Assembly: GCA_964549525.1 (NCBI GenBank)
Contig: CAZJUR010000005.1
Location: 1 to 62,618 of the forward strand
DNA from: CAZJUR01 sp964549525
Lineage (GTDB): Bacteria > Patescibacteriota > Saccharimonadia > Saccharimonadales > Saccharimonadaceae
Reading direction: 5' to 3'
Length of the DNA: 62,618 nucleotides
Position numbers and translations under genes: made by a program. Below the pieces are notes generated by a model. The model did no database searches and was not told where the DNA came from. It saw nothing but the letters and a program-made list of their open reading frames with translations. Shown piece by piece: positions 49,683-58,784 of the stretch (positions are counted from its first letter, which is position 1; every line of letters begins with the position of its first letter).

Positions 49683-52265
49683 TTATCTTCTTTTTCGCTT
49701 GTTTTGTCTGGCCTGCTTTTTCTTTTTTCGCGCCGACTTCTTTTTGACACTAACTTTCTTTTTAATCGTGAAGTCTACTTCTTTTTCTCCGCTACTAATC
49801 TCATTTACACCAGTTTCAACTGCGCCTTCAGCAGCTTTGGTGAGCTCAGTATCGTAGTGTTCATGATGATGCACGTCAGCTTTTGTAACATGCATAATAG
49901 TTTTAAGTACTTCTTGTCGAAGCGTAGCCTGTAAACTATCAAAAAGCTTTTGACTTTCGGCACGATATTCCACCAATGGATCGCGTTGACCAACGCTCCG
50001 CCAATGTATTCCCTCTCGAAGATGTTGCATGTTTTCGAGGTGTTGCATCCATAGGGTGTCAAGGACCTGAAGATAGACTTCTCGTTCCACTGATCGAATA
50101 ATATTTTCACCCAATTCTTTTTCGCGTTTTGCGTACAATTTTTCAACCGCCTGAAGAGCTTTTTGAGACCGGAGGCGATCTTTCTTCTCTGCGCCAATAG
50201 TTTGAATCGTTTTTTCTGAAAGAGGGAAAATAATCTCAAATTCCTCATAAAATTTTGGGTTATTTTTTGCCGGCAAGGCGGTAAGGTCCGCAATAGCGTC
50301 TTTGATCAAGGTGTCAATTTCTGGCCGAATATTATCTCCCTCGAGAATATGACGACGAATGAGATAAACGACACGGCGATGACGATTGATAACATTATCG
50401 TACTGGACAACATTTTTACGCGTATCGTAGTTGTAGCCTTCCACTCGTTTTTGAGCAGCTTCTAGTGTTTTAGAAACCGCCTTGTTTTGAATCGGCATAT
50501 TTTCATCAACTCCTAGTCGATCCATAAGACTCGCAACTCGTTCGCCTTGAAAAATACGCATCAAATCATCTTCGGTTGAAACATAAAATTGTGTCACACC
50601 CGGATCACCCTGTCGACCGCCACGACCACGAAGCTGATTATCAATTCGACGTGATTCATGACGCTCGGAGCCTATTACCACCAATCCACCCAGTTCTTTT
50701 ACGCCTTTCCCTAACACGATATCAGTACCACGACCAGCAATATTGGTAGCGAGGGTTACCGCACCCTTTTCACCTGCTTTGGCAATAATAGCCGCTTCAC
50801 GTTCGTTGTTTTTGGCATTGAGAAGTTCGTGTTTTATGCCAGCTTTTTGTAATTTGGTTGAAATAAGCTCATTTTTAGCAATTGATCCAGAACCAATAAG
50901 AACCGGCCGACCAGCTTTATTGTGGCCTTTAATTTCCTCAATAATAGCATTGATTTTCGCTTGTTCAGTTTTAAAAATAAGGTCGGTTCGATCTTCGCGA
51001 ATCAGGGGCATATTAGGCGGAACTTGAACTACATCTAGTTCATAAATTTGGGCAAACTCTTCAGCTTCTGTAAAAGCTGTACCTGTCATACCGCTCAGTT
51101 TGTCATACAAACGAAAATAGTTCTGAAATGAGATTGTCGCTAGCGTCATACTTTCTTGGAGTACGGGCACACTTTCCTTTGCCTCAATTGCTTGATGAAG
51201 GCCTTCGTTATAACGCCGACCGTGCATTAATCGACCGGTATGTTCATCAACAATAATCACTTCTCCACTCGCGGTAACGACGTAATCTTTATCACGTCGA
51301 AAGAGCGTTTGGGCTTTTAGGGCTTGATCCATGTGATAGACTGATCGAACGGCGTCTGGGCTGTATAAGTTTTTTACACCCAGCATTTTTTGTACTTTTT
51401 CAACTCCTTCGTCACTCAGCGCCACACTACGTCTTTTTTCATCAAGCACATAATCTTCTGGAACCAATTTTGCGGCAATTCGAGAGAACTGCAGATAACT
51501 ATCGGCGCTCTCAGCTGCAGGTGCCGAAATAATAAGCGGGGTTCTCGCTTCATCAATCAGAATGGAGTCCACTTCGTCGACGATCGCAAAGTTAAGCTCG
51601 CGTTGACGTAATAAATCAATCTCATTCACCATATTGTCACGGAGATAATCAAAACCAAATTCATTATTAGTGCCATACGTTATATCTGCGGCGTAAGCTT
51701 CTTTCCGTGTTGCAGGCCGAAGAGTGCGCATACGTGGATCATCGTGAGCTGTATTATCGAAATTCGCATCATATACAAATGAGGCATCGTTAATGATAAC
51801 ACCGACGCTAAGGCCCAGAAAATCATATAACTGCCCCATCCAGCCAGCGTCACGCTGAGCTAAATAGTCGTTAACCGTTACAACATGCACTCCTTTGCCA
51901 GTCAGTGCATTGAGATAGGATGGCAAAGTCGCAACAAGGGTTTTCCCCTCACCAGTTTTCATTTCTGCAACATTACCTTCGTGCAGCACAATACCACCAA
52001 TTAACTGGACGTCAAAATGTCGCATTTTAAGTACTCTCGAGCTAGCCTCACGAACCAGTGCAAACGCGTCAGGCAAAATAGTATCGAGGCTTGATTTTTT
52101 ATGACCAAGTTGTTTTTTGAGCTCAACGGTTTGTTTTTTTAATTGCGCATCAGTCATTTTAGCGTATTTTTTATCCAGCGCATTAATCTCAACGACACGC
52201 TTAGAAATACGTTTTAAAATACGTTTCTGAGGATCACCAAACACTTTTGTTAAAACCTGCCTCAC
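49683..52265 (-). CDS. secA: Preprotein translocase ATPase SecA
   Basis: 860 residues: Walker A MKTGEGKTLVATLPSYLNAL, NNEFGFDYLRDNM, DEVDSILIDEARTPLI, GMTGTAFTEAEEF, TNIAGRGTDIVLGKGV, ESRRIDNQLRGRGGRQGDPG. It drives protein export through SecYEG. The C-terminus lacks the usual Cys zinc finger and ends in a strongly basic tail (KKKSARKKKKQARQNKRKRR). The start is GTG 52265, with GGGAGGTACT as ribosome site and a good promoter. Confidence 0.97.
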   Translation of the reverse strand: MRQVLTKVFGDPQKRILKRISKRVVEINALDKKYAKMTDAQLKKQTVELKKQLGHKKSSLDTILPDAFALVREASSRVLKMRHFDVQLIGGIVLHEGNVAEMKTGEGKTLVATLPSYLNALTGKGVHVVTVNDYLAQRDAGWMGQLYDFLGLSVGVIINDASFVYDANFDNTAHDDPRMRTLRPATRKEAYAADITYGTNNEFGFDYLRDNMVNEIDLLRQRELNFAIVDEVDSILIDEARTPLIISAPAAESADSYLQFSRIAAKLVPEDYVLDEKRRSVALSDEGVEKVQKMLGVKNLYSPDAVRSVYHMDQALKAQTLFRRDKDYVVTASGEVIIVDEHTGRLMHGRRYNEGLHQAIEAKESVPVLQESMTLATISFQNYFRLYDKLSGMTGTAFTEAEEFAQIYELDVVQVPPNMPLIREDRTDLIFKTEQAKINAIIEEIKGHNKAGRPVLIGSGSIAKNELISTKLQKAGIKHELLNAKNNEREAAIIAKAGEKGAVTLATNIAGRGTDIVLGKGVKELGGLVVIGSERHESRRIDNQLRGRGGRQGDPGVTQFYVSTEDDLMRIFQGERVASLMDRLGVDENMPIQNKAVSKTLEAAQKRVEGYNYDTRKNVVQYDNVINRHRRVVYLIRRHILEGDNIRPEIDTLIKDAIADLTALPAKNNPKFYEEFEIIFPLSEKTIQTIGAEKKDRLRSQKALQAVEKLYAKREKELGENIIRSVEREVYLQVLDTLWMQHLENMQHLREGIHWRSVGQRDPLVEYRAESQKLFDSLQATLRQEVLKTIMHVTKADVHHHEHYDTELTKAAEGAVETGVNEISSGEKEVDFTIKKKVSVKKKSARKKKKQARQNKRKRR

Positions 52266-52302
52266 AGTACCTCCCTCGCAGTTTCTGGAATTATCTCATT
52301 TC

Positions 52303-52331
52303 AGTATACGCGGTTTTTATAACAGATACAA
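52303..52331 (-). promoter_or_regulatory. Promoter of secA
   Basis: Minus strand: TTGTAT (52331-52326), a 17-base spacer and TATACT (52308-52303). The leader is about 30-35 bases and contains the GGGAGG ribosome site, so this gene is not leaderless. The promoter lies between hpf and secA. Confidence 0.65.
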
Positions 52332-52341
52332 TAAGTTTCGT

Positions 52342-52704
52342 CTAACGTAAGGCGTTTTTTACGTGCGCAAAAATACCATGTCTACCTCTATGGTCGGTGT
52401 GTTGGTCCTTATATTTTTTTAACTGAGCCGTTAATTTTGCTTCTACGATATCAGTTGCGGCTATGACATTCATCGTCGAGTCACTCGCAGTTAGCTTTTT
52501 TTGTGGGACATGCAGCACAACCTCAACTTGATATTTGTTGCCATGCTTTTTATTGATTTGTGAGATAGTAACGTCAGCCGATACGCTTTTGCGCGCGTGT
52601 CGAGGCAAAAAACGACTGAGCTTTTGAATCTTTGAGATGACATATTGCTTCGTTTTGTCATCGACATCGAGATGAAGTGTCGTGAGGTTGATATTTTGGA
52701 TCAT
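52342..52704 (-). CDS. hpf: Ribosome hibernation factor (HPF/YfiA family)
   Basis: 120 residues: LTTLHLDVDDKTKQYVISKIQKLSRFLPRHARKSVSADVTISQ, then KYQVEVVLHVPQKKLTASDSTMNVIAATDIVEAKLTAQLKKYKDQHTDH. This is the beta-alpha-beta-beta-beta-alpha fold of short HPF/RaiA. There is no long C-terminal dimerisation domain. It inactivates ribosomes in slow growth. AAAAGGAGG precedes ATG 52704, behind a hairpin. secA follows, a common neighbour of hpf. Confidence 0.9.
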   Translation of the reverse strand: MIQNINLTTLHLDVDDKTKQYVISKIQKLSRFLPRHARKSVSADVTISQINKKHGNKYQVEVVLHVPQKKLTASDSTMNVIAATDIVEAKLTAQLKKYKDQHTDHRGRHGIFAHVKNALR

Positions 52705-52718
52705 AATACCTCCTTTTC

Positions 52719-52737
52719 GCGAATATTACGTATTCGC
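52719..52737 (-). promoter_or_regulatory. Leader hairpin just upstream of the hpf ribosome site
   Basis: GCGAATA and TATTCGC form a 7-base perfect stem with a 5-base loop, ending 5 bases before the GGAGG of hpf. TATAAT and TACAAT lie upstream as promoter candidates. The position suits control of translation start or mRNA protection. Confidence 0.4.
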
Positions 52738-52760
52738 TATTGTATCTCTATTATATCACT

Positions 52761-53354
52761 TTAATTGTTTGGCGGCAAAAGCGTCAGATGCGTTAAACCT
52801 TGCGTGGTAGCGCAACTACTGAGCCGTTTTTGAACGCTTTTATTGCCATATTGATGAACAAAATCACGCCAAAGAATAGCTATGCTTAAATGTTCTTGGC
52901 CGCCATTATGTGGTCTACTTTTTTGTGCATAATGTGAGGGCTTGAGTGGCACCCCTAGTTCGTCAAATTTTAGCTCGCACTGTCGAATTTCTTCATTTAG
53001 TTCGCTGCTGCGGAGTTGAAATCCTAATTTTGGGTGTTCACGCGATGCAAACAAAGCAATGTCCCCGAGTGTAACCGGTAATGGCTTGTGGCACGAATCA
53101 ATAGCTTCGATGACTTGTGCAGTGACTGAAGGACGCTTTATATCGTGTTGATAAAACCTACTGTGGCCAATCACTGTTACACCCACTGTCTCCGCTTCAA
53201 ATACCCGAGCGTGACCCAAGACTTCATGAGTAATAGATTCTAAAACCGGTGAAAGTGCTTGGGCTGAAGCGGTATCGAGCCTCCTTCGTATGGCATAGAC
53301 TTCACGATCGGTACGTTGTGGTCTTTTCTGCTCATAACGAGGTGACAAAGGCAT
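52761..53354 (-). CDS. Unknown soluble protein
   Basis: 197 residues. No membrane segment. Notable stretches are VGVTVIGHSRFYQHDIKRPSVTAQ, GDIALFASREHPKLGFQL, EHLSIAILWRDF and a C-terminal THLTLLPPNN. The two H-hydrophobic-S/T-hydrophobic motifs recall 2H phosphoesterases, but they lie only about 35 residues apart, too close for that fold, so I do not assign it. It begins on the last base of serS, so it is translated with it. Function unknown. Confidence 0.6.
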   Translation of the reverse strand: MPLSPRYEQKRPQRTDREVYAIRRRLDTASAQALSPVLESITHEVLGHARVFEAETVGVTVIGHSRFYQHDIKRPSVTAQVIEAIDSCHKPLPVTLGDIALFASREHPKLGFQLRSSELNEEIRQCELKFDELGVPLKPSHYAQKSRPHNGGQEHLSIAILWRDFVHQYGNKSVQKRLSSCATTQGLTHLTLLPPNN

Positions 53355-54601
53355 TAGATTGTTTCTTTACCTCTCATATACGGGCGTAGTTTTTCTGGAA
53401 TACGAAGTTTTCCGTCTTCTGTATGGAAATGTTCAATAATCGTGACCAGACTCCGTGCAAATGCAATTGCTGTACCATTGAGGGAGTGAGCTATAGCAAT
53501 TTTACCGTTTTCGTCTCGACAGCGAATATTTAAATTGCGTGTTTGAAAATCAGTACAATTTGAACAACTCGTTAGTTCGCGATATTTCTGGTCGACCGGC
53601 GACCAATATTCAATGTCATATTTTTTTGCAGCCGGTGCGCCGAGATCGCCTGTGGCTATATTTATGATGCGATAAGGAATTTCTAAACTTTGCCACAATT
53701 CTTCTTCGATTTCGCGAAGTTGTTCGTGAATTTTAGAACTCTGGTCAGGGGTACAAAAAGCGTACATCTCAAGTTTGTTAAATTGATGCACCCGAAATAA
53801 TCCTCTGGTATGCTTTCCGTATGTACCTGCCTCTTTTCGATAACAAGGACTATAGCCCGCATATAAAAGCGGTAAATTTTTAGCATCAATAATTTCATCA
53901 GCGTGAAGTCCGGTGAGGGGCATTTCTGCTGTAGCGATAAGACTCAGGTCTTCGCCTTCAATAAAATATTCATCTGACTGCTCGCTCGATCGGGGAGAAA
54001 AACCCGCGCCAGTCGCTGTTCGTGCGTTAACCATATGTGGCACTGTGATATAGGTAAACCCTTTATTGACAAGAAAATCGAGGCCATACTGCAGCAGAGC
54101 ATTTTCAAGTAGTGCTAGATCACCTTTGAGAAAATAAAATTTTGTACCAGCAACTTTTGCACCACGCCCAAAGTCAAGCCATCCTCTCTGGCTGGCAAAC
54201 TCCAGATGATCTACACCCCCAGATTTTTGGTCACCCCAGTGTTTTATTTCAATACTGTCTTCTTCCCCACCTACCGGCACATCTTCAAATACGATATTCG
54301 GTATTTGTTTAAAATGAGTGTAAAATTCCTCTTCCGTCAAACTCAGATCTGCTTCTAAGGCTGCAAGTTTTTCCTTAATTGCCTTGCCCTGCTCAATGAG
54401 GGAGGGATCAGGTGCGCCACCGCTTTTCATTTTACGAGAGATATCGTTTCGTTGTGCCCGTAGTGTATCTGCCTCCGTCTGAAGTTTTCGTCGACGTGTG
54501 TCGAGTTCTAGCATGCGATCTATATCGACATCGTAGCCTTTATTTTTGGCATTTTCACGAACTTTTTCAGGCTGCTCCCGCAGCAAAGTAATATCAATCA
54601 T
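53354..54601 (-). CDS. serS: Seryl-tRNA synthetase
   Basis: 415 residues. The N-terminal coiled-coil arm (about 25-100) binds tRNA. The class II core has FTYITVPHMVNARTATGAGF, CYRKEAGTYGKHTRGLFRVHQFNKLEM (motif 2), ELTSCSNCTDFQTRNLNIR and NGTAIAFARSLVTIIEH (motif 3). It charges tRNA-Ser and tRNA-Sec type substrates in general; here tRNA-Ser. TATAAT (54615-54610) lies 8 bases before ATG 54601. Confidence 0.97.
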   Translation of the reverse strand: MIDITLLREQPEKVRENAKNKGYDVDIDRMLELDTRRRKLQTEADTLRAQRNDISRKMKSGGAPDPSLIEQGKAIKEKLAALEADLSLTEEEFYTHFKQIPNIVFEDVPVGGEEDSIEIKHWGDQKSGGVDHLEFASQRGWLDFGRGAKVAGTKFYFLKGDLALLENALLQYGLDFLVNKGFTYITVPHMVNARTATGAGFSPRSSEQSDEYFIEGEDLSLIATAEMPLTGLHADEIIDAKNLPLLYAGYSPCYRKEAGTYGKHTRGLFRVHQFNKLEMYAFCTPDQSSKIHEQLREIEEELWQSLEIPYRIINIATGDLGAPAAKKYDIEYWSPVDQKYRELTSCSNCTDFQTRNLNIRCRDENGKIAIAHSLNGTAIAFARSLVTIIEHFHTEDGKLRIPEKLRPYMRGKETI

Positions 54602-54609
54602 ATTACTAT

Positions 54610-54615
54610 ATTATA
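54610..54615 (-). promoter_or_regulatory. -10 TATAAT of serS, leaderless type
   Basis: A consensus hexamer on the minus strand, 8 bases before ATG 54601, right after the stop of the upstream unknown gene. No ribosome site. Confidence 0.5.
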
Positions 54616-55398
54616 TCAGGCTGCAGTTTTATCTTTAACAGGAAGATCAACAAAGGGAGCATCGATTATATCTGTCATCAATTCGCCAATTCGCGAATCG
54701 TAATCTGTATATACACGAATCATCTTATCAACCGACAGCTCACAAATATTATGACATTCTTGATCTTTTTTTTCAGCAATATAAGCCGCCTCTGAAAGAA
54801 TAAATGTTTGTCTACAATGTGTAATGCCATCTTGGCCTATCACCAGTGGCTCAAATATATCTTTTGCTATATTAATCTCTTTCACTTTATCTTTCGTAAG
54901 GCGTAATTTACCATCAGGATGACGTACCATTACTTCAGCGGCAATGAGTGGCTTGCCTTCTGTTTGAAAAGTAGGACGACCGGCTTGGGGGTGTCGAGAA
55001 AATACGATATATAAGCTTGTGTTTGAATGATATTGCCTATCGTATGATGAATCGTATTTAAGATAAGATTTAGTATAGATACTTTTCAGGCAGGGCAAAA
55101 GAATATTTTTTAGGCGAATTGTTTCGCCATTTTGGTCATAGCGTACACCAAAATAAGATTTTAGTTCTTGGGATTTGAGTCGATTATTGAGCTGCGGATA
55201 CTGACGATCAAGTTCTCTTGTGTATTCAAATGTTTTCTCAGTAGCTCTTTTAGGAGATTGATTACTGCGTTTCATGTGGCGACGGAGTGCAGCTCTTCCG
55301 AGCCAGCCATTGCGATGGCAAAACAAATTCCCTTCTCCATCATCACGAAATGCCGCGAGGTCACGCATCTGTAACTTAGATTTTTCTTTAGCAAACAT
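54616..55398 (-). CDS. Unknown protein, 260 residues
   Basis: A basic N-terminal part (KSKLQMRDLAAFR...GRAALRRHMKRSNQSPKRATEK) is followed by a domain with FGVRYDQNGETIRLKNILLPCLKSIY, YIVFSRHPQAGRPTFQTEGKPLIAAEVMVRHPDGKL and a C-terminal helical part. No membrane segment or known motif. It has a very good promoter of the leaderless type (TTTACA-17-TATAAT, 8 bases to ATG 55398), so it is expressed. Function unknown. Confidence 0.6.
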   Translation of the reverse strand: MFAKEKSKLQMRDLAAFRDDGEGNLFCHRNGWLGRAALRRHMKRSNQSPKRATEKTFEYTRELDRQYPQLNNRLKSQELKSYFGVRYDQNGETIRLKNILLPCLKSIYTKSYLKYDSSYDRQYHSNTSLYIVFSRHPQAGRPTFQTEGKPLIAAEVMVRHPDGKLRLTKDKVKEINIAKDIFEPLVIGQDGITHCRQTFILSEAAYIAEKKDQECHNICELSVDKMIRVYTDYDSRIGELMTDIIDAPFVDLPVKDKTAA

Positions 55399-55406
55399 AT
55401 CATTAT

Positions 55407-55435
55407 ATTATATCACTTTTATATTGTAATGTAAA
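55407..55435 (-). promoter_or_regulatory. Promoter of the 260-residue unknown gene, leaderless type
   Basis: Minus strand: TTTACA (55435-55430), exactly 17 bases, TATAAT (55412-55407), then 8 bases to ATG 55398. One of the clearest leaderless arrangements in the window. Confidence 0.65.
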
Positions 55436-55447
55436 TACTAGGATCGA

Positions 55448-56803
55448 TTACTCTGTGCGTAGCGCTTCGATCGGATCAAGCTTGGCGGCTTTTCGAGCAG
55501 GATACCAGCCGGCAATCATCGCGATGAGCATCAGGGTAATAACTAGCCCCACAATCGGCCAAAATTCAAATACTAAGATACGGTTTTCGCCAATAGTAAG
55601 CTGTTGAGAAATCCACGGGTTGAGGACTGTTCCCACGCCCCACGCCAGCAACGCCCCGAGAGTACCGCCGAATAAACCGATCCAGGCAGCCTCGTATTGA
55701 AACAGACGGCGCACATGACGTCCACGCATACCGAGTGCCTTCATGAGACCAATCTCTCGTATTCTTTCGAGGACAGAGATGTACTGGGTATTAATGATAC
55801 CAAAGACACTCGCAATCAGAGCAAGTACCCCAAATACACTGACTATTCCTTGAATCACATTTACGATAGTGAAAAGCAGGTTTTGGAGATCTTTTGGTGT
55901 GCGAACAACGAGTTTCTTATGTTGGAGTTCTTTTTTAACCGCTTCGGGAGTTGTAGATGACGACACTTTGGCAGAAGCGTTCAGATATTTTTGATATTGA
56001 CGCGTACCTTCGGTCACGTATTCTGATAATTCTTTCGCTTTCGCATCAGAAATAAAGAGTCCATTGCTTGCCGAAAAAGTGGTACTCGATTTTGCACTCA
56101 CCGCCCGAACAGTGAAAACGACATCTTTACTTTCTCCGCGAGCTAATTGTTGTAAGGCACTAATTCCGCCATTTAATAACGCTGCTTGAATTTCTGCTTT
56201 GGTCGGTTCTTTGCCGGGTTTTACGAGATGAAGCGTGATTTTTTTACCGATGATATTTTGTGGTTTTTTTATGTCAAACTTTTCTAAAAAAGACTCAGGT
56301 ACGACAATATCAGTGTCGCTAATCTGGGTACCAAGTTTAGGCAACGAACCAGCTGCCACATCTGCTCGTACGTTAGAGTCATATGCCGTAATATCGGTAT
56401 TATATTTTTTATTATTCCCCTCAATTTGAAAATATTGTGCATTAACGAGATAGGTCACTGCGACCGATTCTATCCCTTTAGTTTGGCGGACTGTTTCAAT
56501 ATCTTTAGTAGTCAGCGCTTTAAATGTCGCTCCGCCATAGGCTGTTTCATTTTCACTAAATTCTCTCAGTCCCTGTGGCCCACCGCCGCCAAAGAGTGAG
56601 GCATCTTTAGCGATAAATAAACTTTGCGGATCTACATTACTTTTTATTAATTTATCAGCGTATTGCCGCGCACCAGTACCTGCCGCTAAAGCAGCGGTCA
56701 AAGTGAATGCTCCAACTGCAATAGCGAGACTAGTTAGGATAGTTCTGCCTTTAGCATTTTTGAGACTACGTACAGCTCGATTGATGGAATCTAGATATCT
56801 CAT
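55448..56803 (-). CDS. MacB-type ABC exporter permease
   Basis: 451 residues. An N-terminal helix (about 20-42, RTILTSLAIAVGAFTLTAALAAG) precedes a large extracellular MacB-like domain (about 45-315). Three C-terminal helices have VLERIREIGLMKALGMRGRHVRRLFQYEAAWIG and GWYPARKAAKLDPIEALR. These are FtsX/MacB permease signatures. It overlaps the ATPase gene upstream by 4 bases. Such pairs move lipoproteins, peptides or antibiotics, or transmit mechanical work; the substrate is unknown. Confidence 0.93.
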   Translation of the reverse strand: MRYLDSINRAVRSLKNAKGRTILTSLAIAVGAFTLTAALAAGTGARQYADKLIKSNVDPQSLFIAKDASLFGGGGPQGLREFSENETAYGGATFKALTTKDIETVRQTKGIESVAVTYLVNAQYFQIEGNNKKYNTDITAYDSNVRADVAAGSLPKLGTQISDTDIVVPESFLEKFDIKKPQNIIGKKITLHLVKPGKEPTKAEIQAALLNGGISALQQLARGESKDVVFTVRAVSAKSSTTFSASNGLFISDAKAKELSEYVTEGTRQYQKYLNASAKVSSSTTPEAVKKELQHKKLVVRTPKDLQNLLFTIVNVIQGIVSVFGVLALIASVFGIINTQYISVLERIREIGLMKALGMRGRHVRRLFQYEAAWIGLFGGTLGALLAWGVGTVLNPWISQQLTIGENRILVFEFWPIVGLVITLMLIAMIAGWYPARKAAKLDPIEALRTE

Positions 56804-57492
56804 TTGCGGCTCCTTTTAGGCTTTGGGGGTGACGCCAGCTTACCATCTTTGAGATAAATACGACGTTTACATTGTGAAGCCAAGTCGGCATCATGCGTGA
56901 CAATAATTAAGGTAGTTCCCATGCGTTTATTGAGATCGAAGAGCAATTTTTCAATTGCATCACCAGTCGCACTGTCTAGATTGCCGGTTGGCTCATCTGC
57001 AAATAAAATGCGTGGTTTGGTCACAATTGCACGCGCTATCGCTAATCTTTGGCGTTGACCACCGGATAAATTGCGTGCTTTTTCATGTATTTTATCTTGT
57101 AACCCTACTTGAGATAGCGCTTGTCGAATCCGACTACGGCGCTCATTGCCAGTGATATGACAAATTTCAAGCGGTAAACTCACATTGTGATAGCATGATT
57201 CATTTGCTTGAACAAAAAAGGACTGAAAGATAAACCCGATTGTATGCGCTCGAAACGCATCTATCTTTTTTTGTGATAAGCGCGCAATGTCTTCATTATC
57301 CACGATAATTTGACCTTCACTAGCTCGATCTAACCCACTCATGACATGCATCAGAGTACTCTTTCCCGAACCGCTTTTACCAACAATAGCGACTGATTCG
57401 CCTTGTTCGATAGATACGGTAATGTTATCTAACGCAGTAAATGCGGTATCATTTTTACCGTATATTTTGCTGACATTTTTCAGTTCAATCAT
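56800..57492 (-). CDS. MacB/LolD-type ABC exporter ATPase
   Basis: 230 residues: Walker A GKSGSGKSTLMHVMSGLDRAS, Q loop FIFQSFFVQA, signature NLSGGQRQRLAIARAI, Walker B ILFADEPTGNLDS, His switch VTHD. A basic tail KPKRSRK closes it. Partner of the permease downstream. TATACT (57506-57501) lies 8 bases before ATG 57492 without a ribosome site. Confidence 0.95.
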   Translation of the reverse strand: MIELKNVSKIYGKNDTAFTALDNITVSIEQGESVAIVGKSGSGKSTLMHVMSGLDRASEGQIIVDNEDIARLSQKKIDAFRAHTIGFIFQSFFVQANESCYHNVSLPLEICHITGNERRSRIRQALSQVGLQDKIHEKARNLSGGQRQRLAIARAIVTKPRILFADEPTGNLDSATGDAIEKLLFDLNKRMGTTLIIVTHDADLASQCKRRIYLKDGKLASPPKPKRSRK

Positions 57493-57500
57493 TACCTTTT

Positions 57501-57506
57501 AGTATA
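57501..57506 (-). promoter_or_regulatory. -10 TATACT of the ABC exporter operon, leaderless type
   Basis: A minus-strand hexamer, 8 bases before ATG 57492, just after the tgt stop codon. Weak -35 (TTTCCT at 57529-57524). Confidence 0.45.
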
Positions 57507-57521
57507 GCGCAGTTCATTTTT

Positions 57522-58733
57522 TTAGGAAACGCGTTGGTGATAAAACTGATTGAGCCAGCTGTTGCGAAAATCATAAAAGCAATTTTCTTGTATGCTAGCG
57601 CGTATGTCGGAAACAAGTGAAACAATAAATTGTTCATTATGGATAGTTGCAAGTGTGCAAGCTAAAAGCTCACCTGCTTTAAAGAGATGATGCAAGTATG
57701 CTTTAGAATAGTTTTTACAGGTATAGCACATACAAGTCTCCTCTACTGCAGAAAAATCTTTTTTGTAGCCTGTATTAGTGATATTAATTCTTCCTCGTAA
57801 TGTATAGAGTGCTCCATTGCGTCCTAACCGCGCAGGACTGACACAATCAAAGGTATCAGCACCATGTTCGATACATGCAAAGATATCATTTGGTTCCGCT
57901 ATACCGAGCATGTGGCGAGGTTTTTCTTCAGGTAATTCGTGGCTCATCCAACCCACGATCTCGGCAATCTTGTCTTTTTGAAATGCACCGCCGAGTCCAT
58001 AGCCATCGAAGTCGTGTTGACCGAGAAATTGCGCAGATTTCCGACGCAAATCTTCGTATTGAGCGCCCTGAACAACACCAAATAAAGCTTGATACGCCTT
58101 ATCTGGATGGGCTTCTGTAAGCCGTTGGTGTTCCTTTAAGCTCCGCTCTGCCCATGGATGAGTCCTTTTTTCCAGTGATTCAATCTGGTATTGATAACTA
58201 TGCTGAAGAGTAGTTAGTTCGTCAAAAGCGAAGATGATATCTGCACCAATTTCATGCTGAATACGCATCGATCTTTCGGCATCAAACCGATGTTTACTCC
58301 CGTCTATGTGTGATTTAAATGTCACACCCTCATCATCAATCCAGGCAAGTTTTTCTTTGTTTTTTATATTGAGCGCCTCCTGGTCTCCGCTCATATCAAC
58401 GACTTTTTTAAAGCCTACCCCGAGACTCATCACCTGAAAACCGCCGCTGTCGGTAAATGTCGGTTTATCCCAGTGCATAAATTTTCCTAGTCCACCAGCA
58501 GCTTCAATAATATGCGAACCGGGGCGTAAATACAGATGGTAGGCATTGGCTAGTACTGCTTGCGCACCTGTTCCTATGAGTTGTTCTGGCGTCAAAGCTT
58601 TTAGCGTGGCTTGCGTGCCGACCGGAATAAATGCTGGTGTTTCAATATCACCATGCGGTGTGGTCATTACTCCCGCTCGACCAAACGCCCCTTCTATCGT
58701 ATGAGAGATTGAAAAAGAAAATTGTTTTTTCAC
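57522..58733 (-). CDS. tgt: tRNA-guanine transglycosylase
   Basis: 403 residues. AFIPVGTQATLKALTPEQL, ANAYHLYLRPG, PTFTDSGGFQVMSLG (catalytic Asp), GVVQGAQYEDLRRKSA, YGLGGAF, FDCVSPARLGRNG and the zinc site CMCYTC...H. It swaps guanine 34 in certain tRNAs for a queuine precursor. No queuosine-making gene is nearby, so the base may be salvaged. The start is GTG 58733, 6 bases after TACAAT. Confidence 0.96.
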   Translation of the reverse strand: MKKQFSFSISHTIEGAFGRAGVMTTPHGDIETPAFIPVGTQATLKALTPEQLIGTGAQAVLANAYHLYLRPGSHIIEAAGGLGKFMHWDKPTFTDSGGFQVMSLGVGFKKVVDMSGDQEALNIKNKEKLAWIDDEGVTFKSHIDGSKHRFDAERSMRIQHEIGADIIFAFDELTTLQHSYQYQIESLEKRTHPWAERSLKEHQRLTEAHPDKAYQALFGVVQGAQYEDLRRKSAQFLGQHDFDGYGLGGAFQKDKIAEIVGWMSHELPEEKPRHMLGIAEPNDIFACIEHGADTFDCVSPARLGRNGALYTLRGRINITNTGYKKDFSAVEETCMCYTCKNYSKAYLHHLFKAGELLACTLATIHNEQFIVSLVSDIRASIQENCFYDFRNSWLNQFYHQRVS

Positions 58734-58784
58734 TTATTTATTGTATCACTGAGACGCTTTACAGTATGAATCATCAAAAAATCA

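Noticed and set aside
52761..53354. 2H phosphoesterase call for the 197-residue gene
   Set aside because: Two H-x-S/T-x motifs are present, but their spacing of about 35 residues does not fit the duplicated fold.
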